Source: Flavobacterium psychrophilum
GTDB taxonomy: Bacteria > Bacteroidota > Bacteroidia > Flavobacteriales > Flavobacteriaceae
Assembly: GCA_945874225.1 (NCBI GenBank)
Contig: CAMCFT010000019.1
Coordinates: 10,488-74,487 of the forward strand
Direction: 5' to 3'
Length of the DNA: 64,000 nucleotides
Position numbers and translations under genes: made by a program. Shown here piece by piece: positions 43,614-53,700 of the stretch. The first letter of the stretch is position 1. Each line of letters begins with the position of its first letter. Below the pieces are notes generated by a model. It was not told where the DNA came from. It worked only from the letters and a program-made list of their open reading frames with translations, and ran no database searches.

Positions 43614-46385
43614 TTGATTATTTTTGACAAAAATTTATATGTAAGTTTGACACGTCAAAAAACAAGCCATATTTCTACAAAAATAGCATTAAAACCTTTG
43701 AATACAAACTTATTTAATATCGTTTTATTATCAATTTTCCTAACAATAGGATCTTGCAAAATATATTCACAAGATATAAAGAACAAAACCACAGCAATAC
43801 CTGCCAAAAAACAAAAAGAAAGCCTTGCATCTATTCCTGAAAACACCACTAAATCTAATGCAAAAAAAGAAACCGACACTATTAAAAAAGATAGTATAAA
43901 AGTAAAGGTCTTTCTTGATGGAAAAGTAAAATACAAATCAGTAGATTATGCCCGAATTGACCAAAAGAAAAAGCTTATTACTCTATATGATAAAGCTGAA
44001 CTTTATTATCAGGACATCGAGTTAAAATCGGGGATTATTGTAATGGATTATGAAAAAAATGAAGTATATGCAGGTCGTATCAAGGATTCCACGGGTGCAT
44101 ATACTCAATATCCCAATTTCAAACAGGGTGCAAATGTCATAGAACCAGACTCCATTCGCTTTAATTTCAAAACACAAAAAGCTTTAATTTGGAATTCTAG
44201 AACAGAGCAGGGAGAATTTAAAGTAAAAGCTTCCATCACAAAAAAGGAAAATGATTCTGTATATTTTCTGAAAGGGGCACGATTTACAACATCAAAAGAT
44301 ATAGATAATCCTGAATATTATTTCCAGACCAGCAAAGTAAAATTTATTCCTGGAAAGAAAGTGGTTACTGGTTTAACCAATATGGTAATTGCTAATGTAC
44401 CCACACCGATAGCATTGCCTTTTGCTTTTTTCCCGATGAGCAAAGAAACAAGTGTTTCAGGTATATTATTACCCACTTATAATGATTCAAACACCCGAGG
44501 GTTTTCATTGCAAAATGGTGGTTATTATTTTGCAATTAGTGACCGTTATGATTTGACCGTTTTGGGAGATTATTATACTAACGGAAGTTATGCCATGCGA
44601 TTTGAATCCAGTTATGCCAAAAGATACAGCTACAGAGGAAATATTAATGTTAGATTCGAAAATTTAATTAATAGCGAAAGAGGTTATCCAGACTATTCAA
44701 AGCAAAATATTTATAATATTCAATGGTCCCATTCGAAAGATTCTAAAGGAAGTCCCAATTCAAGTTTTTCTGCTTCGGTAAATATGGGTAGTAGCAAATA
44801 TTATAAGCAATCTATCAATCAGGCGAATGTAGGATCAAATTTAAATAATACCTTAAGTTCATCAGTTTCTTATAGTAAAACTTTTAATGGCACGGTTGGG
44901 TCTAGGTTAGCTTTGTCAGCAACACATTCTCAAAACACGCAAACTTCAGAAATTAATATGACATTGCCTGATTTGCAATATAGTGTAGATAGAATTTATC
45001 CTTTTGTAGGCAAAGAAGGGGTTAAAAAAGGCTTTTTCAAAAATATAAACTTACAGTATAATTTAAGCGGGAGAAACAGTTTTATCACCACTGATTCCTT
45101 GTTTTTTAAATCAGAAATGTTTGATAATGCAAAAATAGGCGTTCAACATAGTATTCCTTTGAGTACCAATTTTAAACTATTTAAATATTTCAGTGCCTCG
45201 ACTTCTTTAAATTATAATGAAGTTTGGTATTTAAAAACCATCCAAAGAGGATATGACACAGAACAAAGTAAGGTTGTAGATCAAACCCTTAATGGTTTTG
45301 ATGCTTTTAGGACCTATAATTTTTCAAGCAGTTTGGGAACCACTATTTATGGAACATTTAATTTTAATCCCAATAAAAAGATAAAATCCATAAGGCACGT
45401 AATGCGACCTTCTGTTTCTTATGGTTACACGCCTAGTTTTGAAAAATATTATGATACTTATGCTACCGATGCAAGCGGAACAATGACTAAAGATTATACC
45501 CGATTTGAAGGCGGTATTTTTGGAGCACCGGGAAATACCAATTCTAATATGCTTGGCTTTGATTTGAGTAATACTTTCGAAGCAAAAGTTACAGACAAAG
45601 ACAGCACAAAGGTTGAGGCAAAAAAAATTATGCTTCTTAACAATTTAAATTTTTCCACCAGTTATGATATGAATGCTAATGGAACTACCACACTAGCTTG
45701 GGCTCCTGTTAGAGTTAGTGGAGGAACACAACTATTTAACGATAAGATGAATGTCAATTTTGGGACTACATTAGACCCGTATGCTATTGATAATTCTGGC
45801 AACCGAATGAATGTGTATAACATAAACAATGGCGGAAGTTTGTTTAGAATGACAAGTGCCAATATGACTTTGAACTATTCGATTTCCAGCAAGGATATGG
45901 AAACTGAAAAGAATGATAAAAACAAACAAAGTCAAAGAAATGGAGGTCGCGATGATGATTTGTTCGGAAGAAACACTATTGATGCCACGAGAGGAAAAAG
46001 CCAATTTGATGATGAAGAAGAAGGTGGAGAAGATAAAATTTCAGAGTTTTTTGCCTCAAAATTGCCTTGGGATATGACATTTGCCTATTCACTTACTTAT
46101 GGAAACAACAATCGAGAGAGTAAAATTACCGGAAATTCCATAATGATTTCCGCTAATACAGATTTGACTCCAAAATGGAAAGCAGGAGTCTCTACAGGAT
46201 ATGATTTTGTCCAAAATGGTGTAACCTACACCCAACTTCGTTTTGAAAGAGATTTGTTAAGCTGGAGAATGGATTTCAATTGGCAACCCTTTGGAAATCA
46301 AGCAAACTGGAGCTTTTTCATCGGGATAAAATCCGGCGTGTTAAGCGATATAAAGTATGACAAACGAAGTGCCAGCAACCGATAA
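43614..46385 (+). CDS. LptD-like outer-membrane assembly protein
   Basis: Up to 923 residues. A signal/anchor sequence (LFNIVLLSIFLTIGSCKIYSQ) precedes an N-terminal OstA/LptA-like beta-jellyroll (about 75-230: KYKSVDYARIDQKKKLITLYDKAELYY), then a large barrel with many aromatic-rich strands and a middle acidic insert (DDEEEGGEDK). It matches the Bacteroidota form of LptD, which inserts LPS in the outer membrane. The start is unsure: the frame opens with a TTG at 43614, and a TTG at 43698 would give a neater signal peptide and fits the TAAGTTTG box at 43642-43649. Confidence 0.82.
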   Translation: MIIFDKNLYVSLTRQKTSHISTKIALKPLNTNLFNIVLLSIFLTIGSCKIYSQDIKNKTTAIPAKKQKESLASIPENTTKSNAKKETDTIKKDSIKVKVFLDGKVKYKSVDYARIDQKKKLITLYDKAELYYQDIELKSGIIVMDYEKNEVYAGRIKDSTGAYTQYPNFKQGANVIEPDSIRFNFKTQKALIWNSRTEQGEFKVKASITKKENDSVYFLKGARFTTSKDIDNPEYYFQTSKVKFIPGKKVVTGLTNMVIANVPTPIALPFAFFPMSKETSVSGILLPTYNDSNTRGFSLQNGGYYFAISDRYDLTVLGDYYTNGSYAMRFESSYAKRYSYRGNINVRFENLINSERGYPDYSKQNIYNIQWSHSKDSKGSPNSSFSASVNMGSSKYYKQSINQANVGSNLNNTLSSSVSYSKTFNGTVGSRLALSATHSQNTQTSEINMTLPDLQYSVDRIYPFVGKEGVKKGFFKNINLQYNLSGRNSFITTDSLFFKSEMFDNAKIGVQHSIPLSTNFKLFKYFSASTSLNYNEVWYLKTIQRGYDTEQSKVVDQTLNGFDAFRTYNFSSSLGTTIYGTFNFNPNKKIKSIRHVMRPSVSYGYTPSFEKYYDTYATDASGTMTKDYTRFEGGIFGAPGNTNSNMLGFDLSNTFEAKVTDKDSTKVEAKKIMLLNNLNFSTSYDMNANGTTTLAWAPVRVSGGTQLFNDKMNVNFGTTLDPYAIDNSGNRMNVYNINNGGSLFRMTSANMTLNYSISSKDMETEKNDKNKQSQRNGGRDDDLFGRNTIDATRGKSQFDDEEEGGEDKISEFFASKLPWDMTFAYSLTYGNNNRESKITGNSIMISANTDLTPKWKAGVSTGYDFVQNGVTYTQLRFERDLLSWRMDFNWQPFGNQANWSFFIGIKSGVLSDIKYDKRSASNR
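43642..43649 (+). promoter_or_regulatory. Possible -7 box of the LptD-like gene
   Basis: TAAGTTTG, a full match to TAnnTTTG, with TTTG only 15 nt upstream (shorter than usual). If used, translation would have to start downstream of the TTG at 43614. Confidence 0.3.
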
Positions 46386-46421
46386 ATAGATTTAGATTAT
46401 ACTCGAAATTTTATAAAAATT

Positions 46422-46650
46422 AACTCGTTGGGTGTAATTAATCAATTTTCAAAATAATTTAAAAATATAAGATTAAACACATAGAAACATAGTAAAAAAG
46501 AAAGGGATAGCCCAATTCTTGGGTTCACAAAACTATGATTTACTAGAATAAAGTAAAACGCCTTCTTTAAATTAAAAACTATGATTCTGCCTTTCGGCAG
46601 TCAGGTCTATGTGTTAAAAAAACAATAATTTGAATTACACCCAACGGTTT
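46422..46650. mobile_element. MITE-like element 2, upstream of ridA
   Basis: 229 bp with ends AACTCGTTGGGTG and CACCCAACGGTTT, related over its length to element 1 (shared pieces include CACATAGAAACATAGT, TTCTTGGGTTC and ACTATGATT). The flanks AAAAATT (46415-46421) and AAATATT (46651-46657) are a 6-of-7 match, a decayed target duplication. An extra palindrome CTGCCTTTCGGCAG interrupts the right arm. It has no open frame. Confidence 0.8.
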
Positions 46651-46669
46651 AAATATTATATTCCATTTT

Positions 46670-47050
46670 ATGAAAAAAATAATTTTTACAGAAAAAGCCC
46701 CCGCTCCAATCGGACCTTATAATCAGGCCGTTCTCAAAGGAAACACCTTGTATACTTCAGGACAAATTGCTATTAATCCTGCAACCGGAGAGCTCGTAAC
46801 TTCAAGTATTGAAGCCGAGACCAAACAAGTTATGGAAAACATGAAAGCCGTTCTCGAAGCTGCTGGAATGACTTTTGAAAATGTGGTGAAATCAACTATA
46901 TTCATCATGAATATGAATGATTTTGGAAGTATAAACACGGTTTACGGTTCTTATTTCAACGAAAAAACCGCTCCAGCTCGTGAAACGGTTCAAGTGGCTT
47001 GCTTGCCAAAAAATTTAAATATCGAAATTTCTATGATTGCTATTCTATAG
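46670..47050 (+). CDS. ridA: RidA family reactive enamine/imine deaminase
   Basis: 126 residues, normal length. KAPAPIGPYNQAV, SGQIAINPATGELV and the C-terminal ARETVQVACLPKNLNIEISMIA (Arg and Glu of the active site) are the YjgF/YER057c/UK114 signature. It deaminates 2-aminoacrylate and related enamines that otherwise damage PLP enzymes. The start lies 19 bp downstream of MITE-like element 2, so its promoter must be inside or beyond that element. Its 3' end overlaps mgsA by 11 bp, tail to tail. Confidence 0.92.
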   Translation: MKKIIFTEKAPAPIGPYNQAVLKGNTLYTSGQIAINPATGELVTSSIEAETKQVMENMKAVLEAAGMTFENVVKSTIFIMNMNDFGSINTVYGSYFNEKTAPARETVQVACLPKNLNIEISMIAIL

Positions 47051-47411
47051 CAATTGCATTCAAAAACAATTGTGCAGAAGCTTCATTTGTTGCCAATGGC
47101 ACGTTGTGAACATCACAAACGCGTACTAACATATTCACATCAGATTCGTGTGCGTGACTGGATAAAGGGTCTTTAAAGAACAATACCATTTTAGTCTTGC
47201 CTTCTGCAACTCTGGCTGCAATTTGTGCATCGCCTCCCTGAGGACCAGAAAGCATCTTTTTTACTTTTAAACCAACACTTTCAGCTTTAGATCCCGTTGT
47301 TCCTGTGGCAATAAGTTTAATTTTTTCTCGTTGCAAAATGCTTTTGTTTTTGTTCAAAAACTGAACCATATCTGCTTTTTTTCCATCGTGAGCAATAATT
47401 GCTATTTCCAT
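47040..47411 (-). CDS. mgsA: Methylglyoxal synthase
   Basis: 123 residues, the short form. Converts dihydroxyacetone phosphate to methylglyoxal and phosphate, a bypass that relieves sugar-phosphate stress. IAHDGKKADMV, ATGTTG (phosphate binding), SGPQGGDAQIAA and FFKDPLSSHAHESDV (catalytic Asp and His) are present. It is transcribed in the same direction as pfkA, gapA and the kinase-like gene, and converges on ridA with an 11-bp coding overlap. Confidence 0.93.
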   Translation of the reverse strand: MEIAIIAHDGKKADMVQFLNKNKSILQREKIKLIATGTTGSKAESVGLKVKKMLSGPQGGDAQIAARVAEGKTKMVLFFKDPLSSHAHESDVNMLVRVCDVHNVPLATNEASAQLFLNAIAIE

Positions 47412-47413
47412 AT

Positions 47414-47440
47414 GTCTTTGCGAGCTTGCGAAGCAATCCC
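47414..47440. repeat. Dispersed intergenic repeat (GCGAGCTTGCGAAGCAATC)
   Basis: Copy of the short repeat family also seen near 582, 20519 and 21530, directly upstream of the mgsA start codon. Confidence 0.45.
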
Positions 47441-47457
47441 ATCGTTTAGTTTATAAA

Positions 47458-47486
47458 AAAACCTGACTTATTAGGGTCAGGTTTGT
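47458..47486 (-). terminator. Rho-independent terminator of the N-acetylglucosamine-kinase-like gene
   Basis: AACCTGAC and GTCAGGTT with a short loop, running into a seven-T run on the minus strand, just past the stop at 47493. Confidence 0.75.
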
Positions 47487-47492
47487 CTTAAA

Positions 47493-48344
47493 TTATTTAT
47501 TTTTAATGTGATAAGCAATTAGTCCATCTATGGGTCTTCTTAATACATTTCCTAATTTCATTTCGTATTTATCAAATGTTATCTGTAATTCATCTTTTAA
47601 GTAGAAAGCTATCGAACCTACAAAATGCACAGGAACTTCTTTGCAATTATCATATTGACGTATGTAGTTTTTTACAAAAGATTTCATCCCTTTGAAAATG
47701 ATTTTTTTGCAAAATTCATGATCTTTATTTTGAATGAGGAATTTTGCAAAAGTTGCTAAATAGGCATTTGGATTGGGCTCTTTGTATAATTTATTTTTAA
47801 TATAATCCGGATCTAAATTATACTCTTTTTCAAACTCAACCGCTAATTCTTTTGGCATTTTATTGAAATAATATTTTCGGATTAATTCTTTCCCAAAAAC
47901 ATTACCACTACAATCATCCATTACAATATAACCAAGTGATTGCACTTTTTGATGCAAAGTTTTGCCATCAAAATAGCTACAGTTTGAACCTGTTCCAAGA
48001 ATACTAACAATAGCTTCTTCCCCTTTTGGAGTAGTTGCATAAACTGCTGCATAAGTATCTTCGTTTACAGAAATAATTGCATTCGAAAAATATTCCTGAA
48101 AAACTCTCGAAAGATTAATCTTCATTCTATCAGTTCCGCAACCTGCGCCATAAAAGAAAAGGTGTGTTGCTTTGTCCTTATTTTGAAGAATATCAAAACG
48201 ATCATTTATACGCTCAATAATTTCATCTCCATCAAGAATTTCAGGGTTTAAACCTAATGTTTGTGTTGTGAACAATACTTTTCCATCCTCATCTATTGCA
48301 ATCCAATCGGCTTTAGTAGAGCCACTATCAACTAATAATCTCAT
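47493..48344 (-). CDS. BadF/BadG-family kinase, N-acetylglucosamine kinase-like
   Basis: 283 residues, ASKHA (sugar kinase/Hsp70/actin) fold. DSGSTKADW at the N-terminus is the phosphate-1 loop and GTGSNCSYFDG the phosphate-2 loop; GCGTDR lies between. In Bacteroidota this family is usually annotated as N-acetylglucosamine kinase, which would phosphorylate amino sugars salvaged from cell wall or chitin. The glycolytic neighbours (gapA, pfkA) fit a sugar kinase. An alternative is an ATPase activator of the BadF type, less likely without a dehydratase gene nearby. Confidence 0.78.
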   Translation of the reverse strand: MRLLVDSGSTKADWIAIDEDGKVLFTTQTLGLNPEILDGDEIIERINDRFDILQNKDKATHLFFYGAGCGTDRMKINLSRVFQEYFSNAIISVNEDTYAAVYATTPKGEEAIVSILGTGSNCSYFDGKTLHQKVQSLGYIVMDDCSGNVFGKELIRKYYFNKMPKELAVEFEKEYNLDPDYIKNKLYKEPNPNAYLATFAKFLIQNKDHEFCKKIIFKGMKSFVKNYIRQYDNCKEVPVHFVGSIAFYLKDELQITFDKYEMKLGNVLRRPIDGLIAYHIKNK

Positions 48345-48427
48345 CTTTAATTTATTTTAGATTTTAGATTTTAGTCTCAAGCTATCGGGATTAAAAACTA
48401 AAAAATGGTTGTTGTTTGGTTTGGTAA

Positions 48428-48466
48428 AAAAAATCCCGTAAGAATTAGGTCTAACGGGATTTTTGG
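48428..48466 (-). terminator. Rho-independent terminator of gapA
   Basis: AAATCCCGT and ACGGGATTT (plus-strand order) with a 13-nt loop; on the minus strand the stem is followed by an eight-T run. Confidence 0.75.
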
Positions 48467-48479
48467 TAAATATATGTAA

Positions 48480-49526
<1,047 letters not shown>

Positions 49527-49575
49527 TTATAATTATTATTTATTTTATTTGTTTTTATTTGGCGAAAGCCCGCTT

Positions 49576-50562
49576 CTAAACTGACATAATTTCAGAAACA
49601 CGAAGCAATTCTCTATCAATTTCGGTTTTTCCTTTGATGGCTTGTAACAATGGCGTAAGAGCCACTTTATCATTGATCATTCCTACCATAAAATTTGATT
49701 TTCCTTCCAATAATGATTCAACAGCTTTTACACCTAATCTACTGGCAAGAACTCTATCATAACAAGATGGTGCACCACCACGTTGCATATGTCCCAAAAC
49801 CGAAACACGAACTTCATATTCTGGTAAATTAGCTTCAACGTAATCTTTTAATTCGAAAACATTTTTACCAATTTTATCACCTTCGGCAATAACCACAATA
49901 CTGGAAGATTTTCCTGCAGCTTTGCTTTTTCGAAGCGATTCTACTAATCTTTCTAATCCTAAAGCTTCTTCTGGAATTAAAATTTCTTCTGCTCCAGCTC
50001 CAATTCCGGCATTCAAAGCGATATGACCAGCATCACGACCCATAACTTCAACGAAGAATAATCGGTTGTGTGAACTTGCCGTATCACGAATTTTATCGAT
50101 ACATTCTACCACTGTATTCAAAGCAGTATCGTATCCTAAAGTATGACTCGTTCCGAAAATATCGTTATCAATCGTTCCAGGAATTCCCATTACAGGAAAC
50201 TTGAATTCTTTATTGAAAATTTCTGCTCCGGTAAAACTTCCGTCTCCACCGATAACCACAAAAGCATCAATTTCAGCTTTTATTAGTTCATCGTAGGCTT
50301 TTTTGCGACCTTCAACAGTCATAAACTCTTTTGAACGAGCTGATTTAAGTACAGTTCCTCCTTTATTGACAATATTATGTACGCTTCTTGGACCCATTTC
50401 TTTGAAGTCGCCTTCAATCATTCCTTGATAGCCTCTGTATATTCCGACGCATTGTATGTTATGAAAAGAACAAGTTCTAACTACTGATCTAATTGCTGCA
50501 TTCATTCCTGGTGAATCTCCGCCTGAGGTAAGGACTGCAACCTTTTTTATTGTTTTTGGCAT
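49576..50562 (-). CDS. pfkA: ATP-dependent 6-phosphofructokinase
   Basis: 328 residues. Commits fructose-6-phosphate to glycolysis. LTSGGDSPGMNAAIR at the N-terminus, GGDGSFTGA (the Gly of the ATP-type enzyme rather than the Asp of PPi-dependent forms), PGTIDNDIFG with catalytic Asp, and MGRDAGHIA are present. The pfkA-gapA pair with mgsA downstream places the top, middle and bypass of glycolysis together. Confidence 0.95.
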   Translation of the reverse strand: MPKTIKKVAVLTSGGDSPGMNAAIRSVVRTCSFHNIQCVGIYRGYQGMIEGDFKEMGPRSVHNIVNKGGTVLKSARSKEFMTVEGRKKAYDELIKAEIDAFVVIGGDGSFTGAEIFNKEFKFPVMGIPGTIDNDIFGTSHTLGYDTALNTVVECIDKIRDTASSHNRLFFVEVMGRDAGHIALNAGIGAGAEEILIPEEALGLERLVESLRKSKAAGKSSSIVVIAEGDKIGKNVFELKDYVEANLPEYEVRVSVLGHMQRGGAPSCYDRVLASRLGVKAVESLLEGKSNFMVGMINDKVALTPLLQAIKGKTEIDRELLRVSEIMSV

Positions 50563-50662
50563 TATTTAAGTATTAAAAGTGTAAAATTAGCAAACATCCA
50601 CCACTTTTGGGACTGTGTTATTAATAAATTAATAAAGCGGGGTAAATTCAAACGTTTTCGTT

Positions 50663-50693
50663 AATAAGTTTATTATAAATGAGAAAACTTATT
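50663..50693. promoter_or_regulatory. Inverted repeat in the pfkA upstream region
   Basis: Perfect 9-bp arms AATAAGTTT / AAACTTATT with a 13-bp loop, 100 bp before the pfkA start and 96 bp past the tamB stop. There is no T-run on the minus strand, so it may be an operator rather than a terminator. A second small palindrome (TACTATT/AATAGTA, 50738-50760) lies nearby. Confidence 0.35.
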
Positions 50694-50788
50694 ATTAATT
50701 AACAAATAAACGATTAAAATAAATAAGAAATTGAATTTACTATTCAGAAAATAAATAGTATAAAGTTGATGGCAATCCTTTAAGAAAC

Positions 50789-53700
50789 CTAATCTTCTTC
50801 AGGAGCTTTGCCTTCTTGATTTTGTTTTAACTCTTTTGAATTTGATTTTGAGGAATTTCGATTTTCAGGAGGCAGATTTGAATCCTGATCAATCACATTA
50901 GAATCCGGAGCTTTTTCTATTTTTTTATTTTTAAATATTTTATTGGCTAATTCTTTGAATGTATCAAAATCAACTTCATAGGAAATCCCTGCTCCTTGTG
51001 TATAGCCTATTCCTTCTCCTATATAACTGATGTCATTTTCTCTATTAAAAAAGCGCTGGTTTACGGTTCCATCCTCATTAACTCTGTATAAAATTTCCAC
51101 ATCACCTACGACGGCTGTTTCATTAATTCCTCCAAAAGGAACTCCAACTTTTCCATTGATAGTAATTCTTTCATTAATTTTGGAAGAAACTGTAGCTACA
51201 AATCTACCGTCAGATTCTTTTCCAGTGGTTTTGTCAGCACCTATAATATCAATACCCACTTGGAATTTTTCGTCTTCTGAATGGATAAGACCACTCAATA
51301 AACCTGTTGCCGTTTCAAATGCATTTGAAGTTAAAGCTGAATTATTCACTCCTTCGGCACTTAAAAAACTACCTGTAGACAATAAATACAAAGCTTGTGT
51401 TTGGCGAACATCTTTATCATTTAGTTTGTATTCAATTTCTGATTTTAAGACATTGCTGACCGTTGGAAACTCAAAATTAAAATCTGGTTCTGGGCTTGTT
51501 AAATCTCCTCGAAGTCCTATAACCACATTGACTGGCACTTTTTTATTGAAAGAAGAGTTTTCTAATAACAAGGCTGGATTTGCACTGGTTTTATATATGG
51601 CTTCTAAATTCAAACGTGCTTTCATTGGATTTCCTTCCCAAGAAATATAACCTCCTTTTTTGACGGTAAATTTCTTGTCGATGATACCTCCATATTTAAA
51701 ATTGTAGGTTCCTTCATAAGCCTGAAAATCCCCCCACATATTAAATTTACCCAAAGTATTTATTTTAAACAGCAGTGTTCCATTTCCCTTACCTTTCATT
51801 CCGTGACCTGAATTTCGATCCAAAATAACTTCTACTTCTGCATTTGGAGTGATGTCAAGATCAAACTCCAGTTCAAGTCCTTTGTAATTTCTTGAATTAT
51901 CAACAATTCCCTTTTTTATATTAAACTTTTCTTTGGCAGTCAAAAAATGAATAAAACTGTTTTCGCTTATATTTTCAGAATCATTAATAGGAATTTTTAA
52001 CGACGACCCTTTTTCTGATTTTGCGTCGACCTTAATAAATAAACCATCTGTTGGTCCTTTGATTGTTGCAGTACCATTAATAAATGCGATTCCATAGTAT
52101 GCAGCGTCCTCGGAATCTTTGGTGTCAAGCACCAATAATCTTTTTGAATTAATGGCTAAATCCAATTTCCAATCCGAAAAATTATTATGTGAAATACTTC
52201 CGTTTAAGGTTCCTTTTGTACCAAATTTTGTATCGGTAAGTACATCGTTTTTAAACAAAAACTTCTCGTCTGTTAAATCAACAATGGTTCTGTTACTTAA
52301 TGCATAATCCACATTCAAATATGGAATTGTCAATCCCGCATCATCTACATAAAGGCGTCCGTTGATTTCTGGTTTTTTGAGATTTCCTGATATACTTGCA
52401 TTTCCTGATGCAAATCCTCTGATATTTGATAAAACGTCACCACCAAGAGAACTTAAGATTCCTAAATTAAATTTGTCGAGTTTTAATTGTAAATCCAAAA
52501 TCGTTTTATCATTAACAATTTCGAAACTTCCGTTGGTTTTAAAAGATTCAACGTTTTCATTTTCGATATTTGCATTTACTGTAAATTTCTTCAGTTTTTC
52601 ATCTCCAACAATATCAAAATTCAAATTACCCAACTCTGTTTTATTGATATTCAAATGGTCAATTTGGATTGAAGCTGGAATTTCATAAATGTCATTATTT
52701 AGCTTATAATTTAACGTTGCATTCAAATTTCCATTAAAAACAAACTTTGGATCTGCTGGGGTAATTTGGTTTAAATCAACATTTTTAAAACTTAATTTTA
52801 AATCCTTGTATGCCGTTCCTTTAATATCGCCCATAAAGCTAATTTCCTGATCTTTATGAGTCAGTAAGATGTTGTCAAAATTGAAATTTTTGAATGATTT
52901 ATCAAAAACTATTTGATTATCTGGAGTTTCCTTTTCATTCAAAAACCACAAATAATCCTTGATTTTTACCTCAGATTTATTGATCCCCACCACATTATTA
53001 TTGGCTGGGTTTATGGTATGATATAGGTTCAAATTAAAATAATCTTCTCCTTTTGTACCGCCTTTAAACTCAGATCGAAAGAACAAAGTGTCTTTCATCG
53101 TAACGTTTATCAGGCTAAAATCCCGAATCTTATAAAAATCTGTTTTTATACTATCTAATTCAACGTAAGCATTATAAAGCGGGTTTTTATTGTCGATCTT
53201 AACTCTGATATTATCGAAAGTATTAGTTGAAGCCGTAATTTTTGGCGAATTAAAATTGAGCTTGAATTCCTGATTGTCAGAATTGATGTTTCCTTTAACG
53301 ATTGTATTTGTAGCAATAGAAATTTCCGGATAGAAGATTTCAATAATTTTATTATAAATAGTAAAATTGAACTTTAAAAACTGTCCTTTTTTAACTTTTT
53401 CAGGTTTGTAATTAGTATAAAGACTTCCGAGCGAATTCGTTACTAAATTTTTCAGTTGGTTGAATTCATATTTTCCCACAATTTCGCCTTCAACAATATC
53501 ACGAGAATTTACGGTAATTGTTCTTACACGGTCTTGGTCAAAACTTGAATTGATATAAAAATCATCAAAAAGATAGGTAGCTTTTACATTTTTATAGGTA
53601 GTTTTATTAATAAATACGTCTCCCTTGAGATTGTCAATCGTATTACCATTTACTTTTACCACAACATCACCTTTGAAAACAGAAATGGAATCTTTCATGA

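Noticed and set aside
48360-48400. TTTAGATTTTAGATTTTAG stretch as a repeat element
   Set aside because: Simple low-complexity AT-rich sequence of the sort common at flavobacterial gene ends.
51030-51650. 206-codon plus-strand frame inside tamB
   Set aside because: Antisense shadow; composition (Ser, Leu, Phe-rich) reflects the complement of beta-strand codons.
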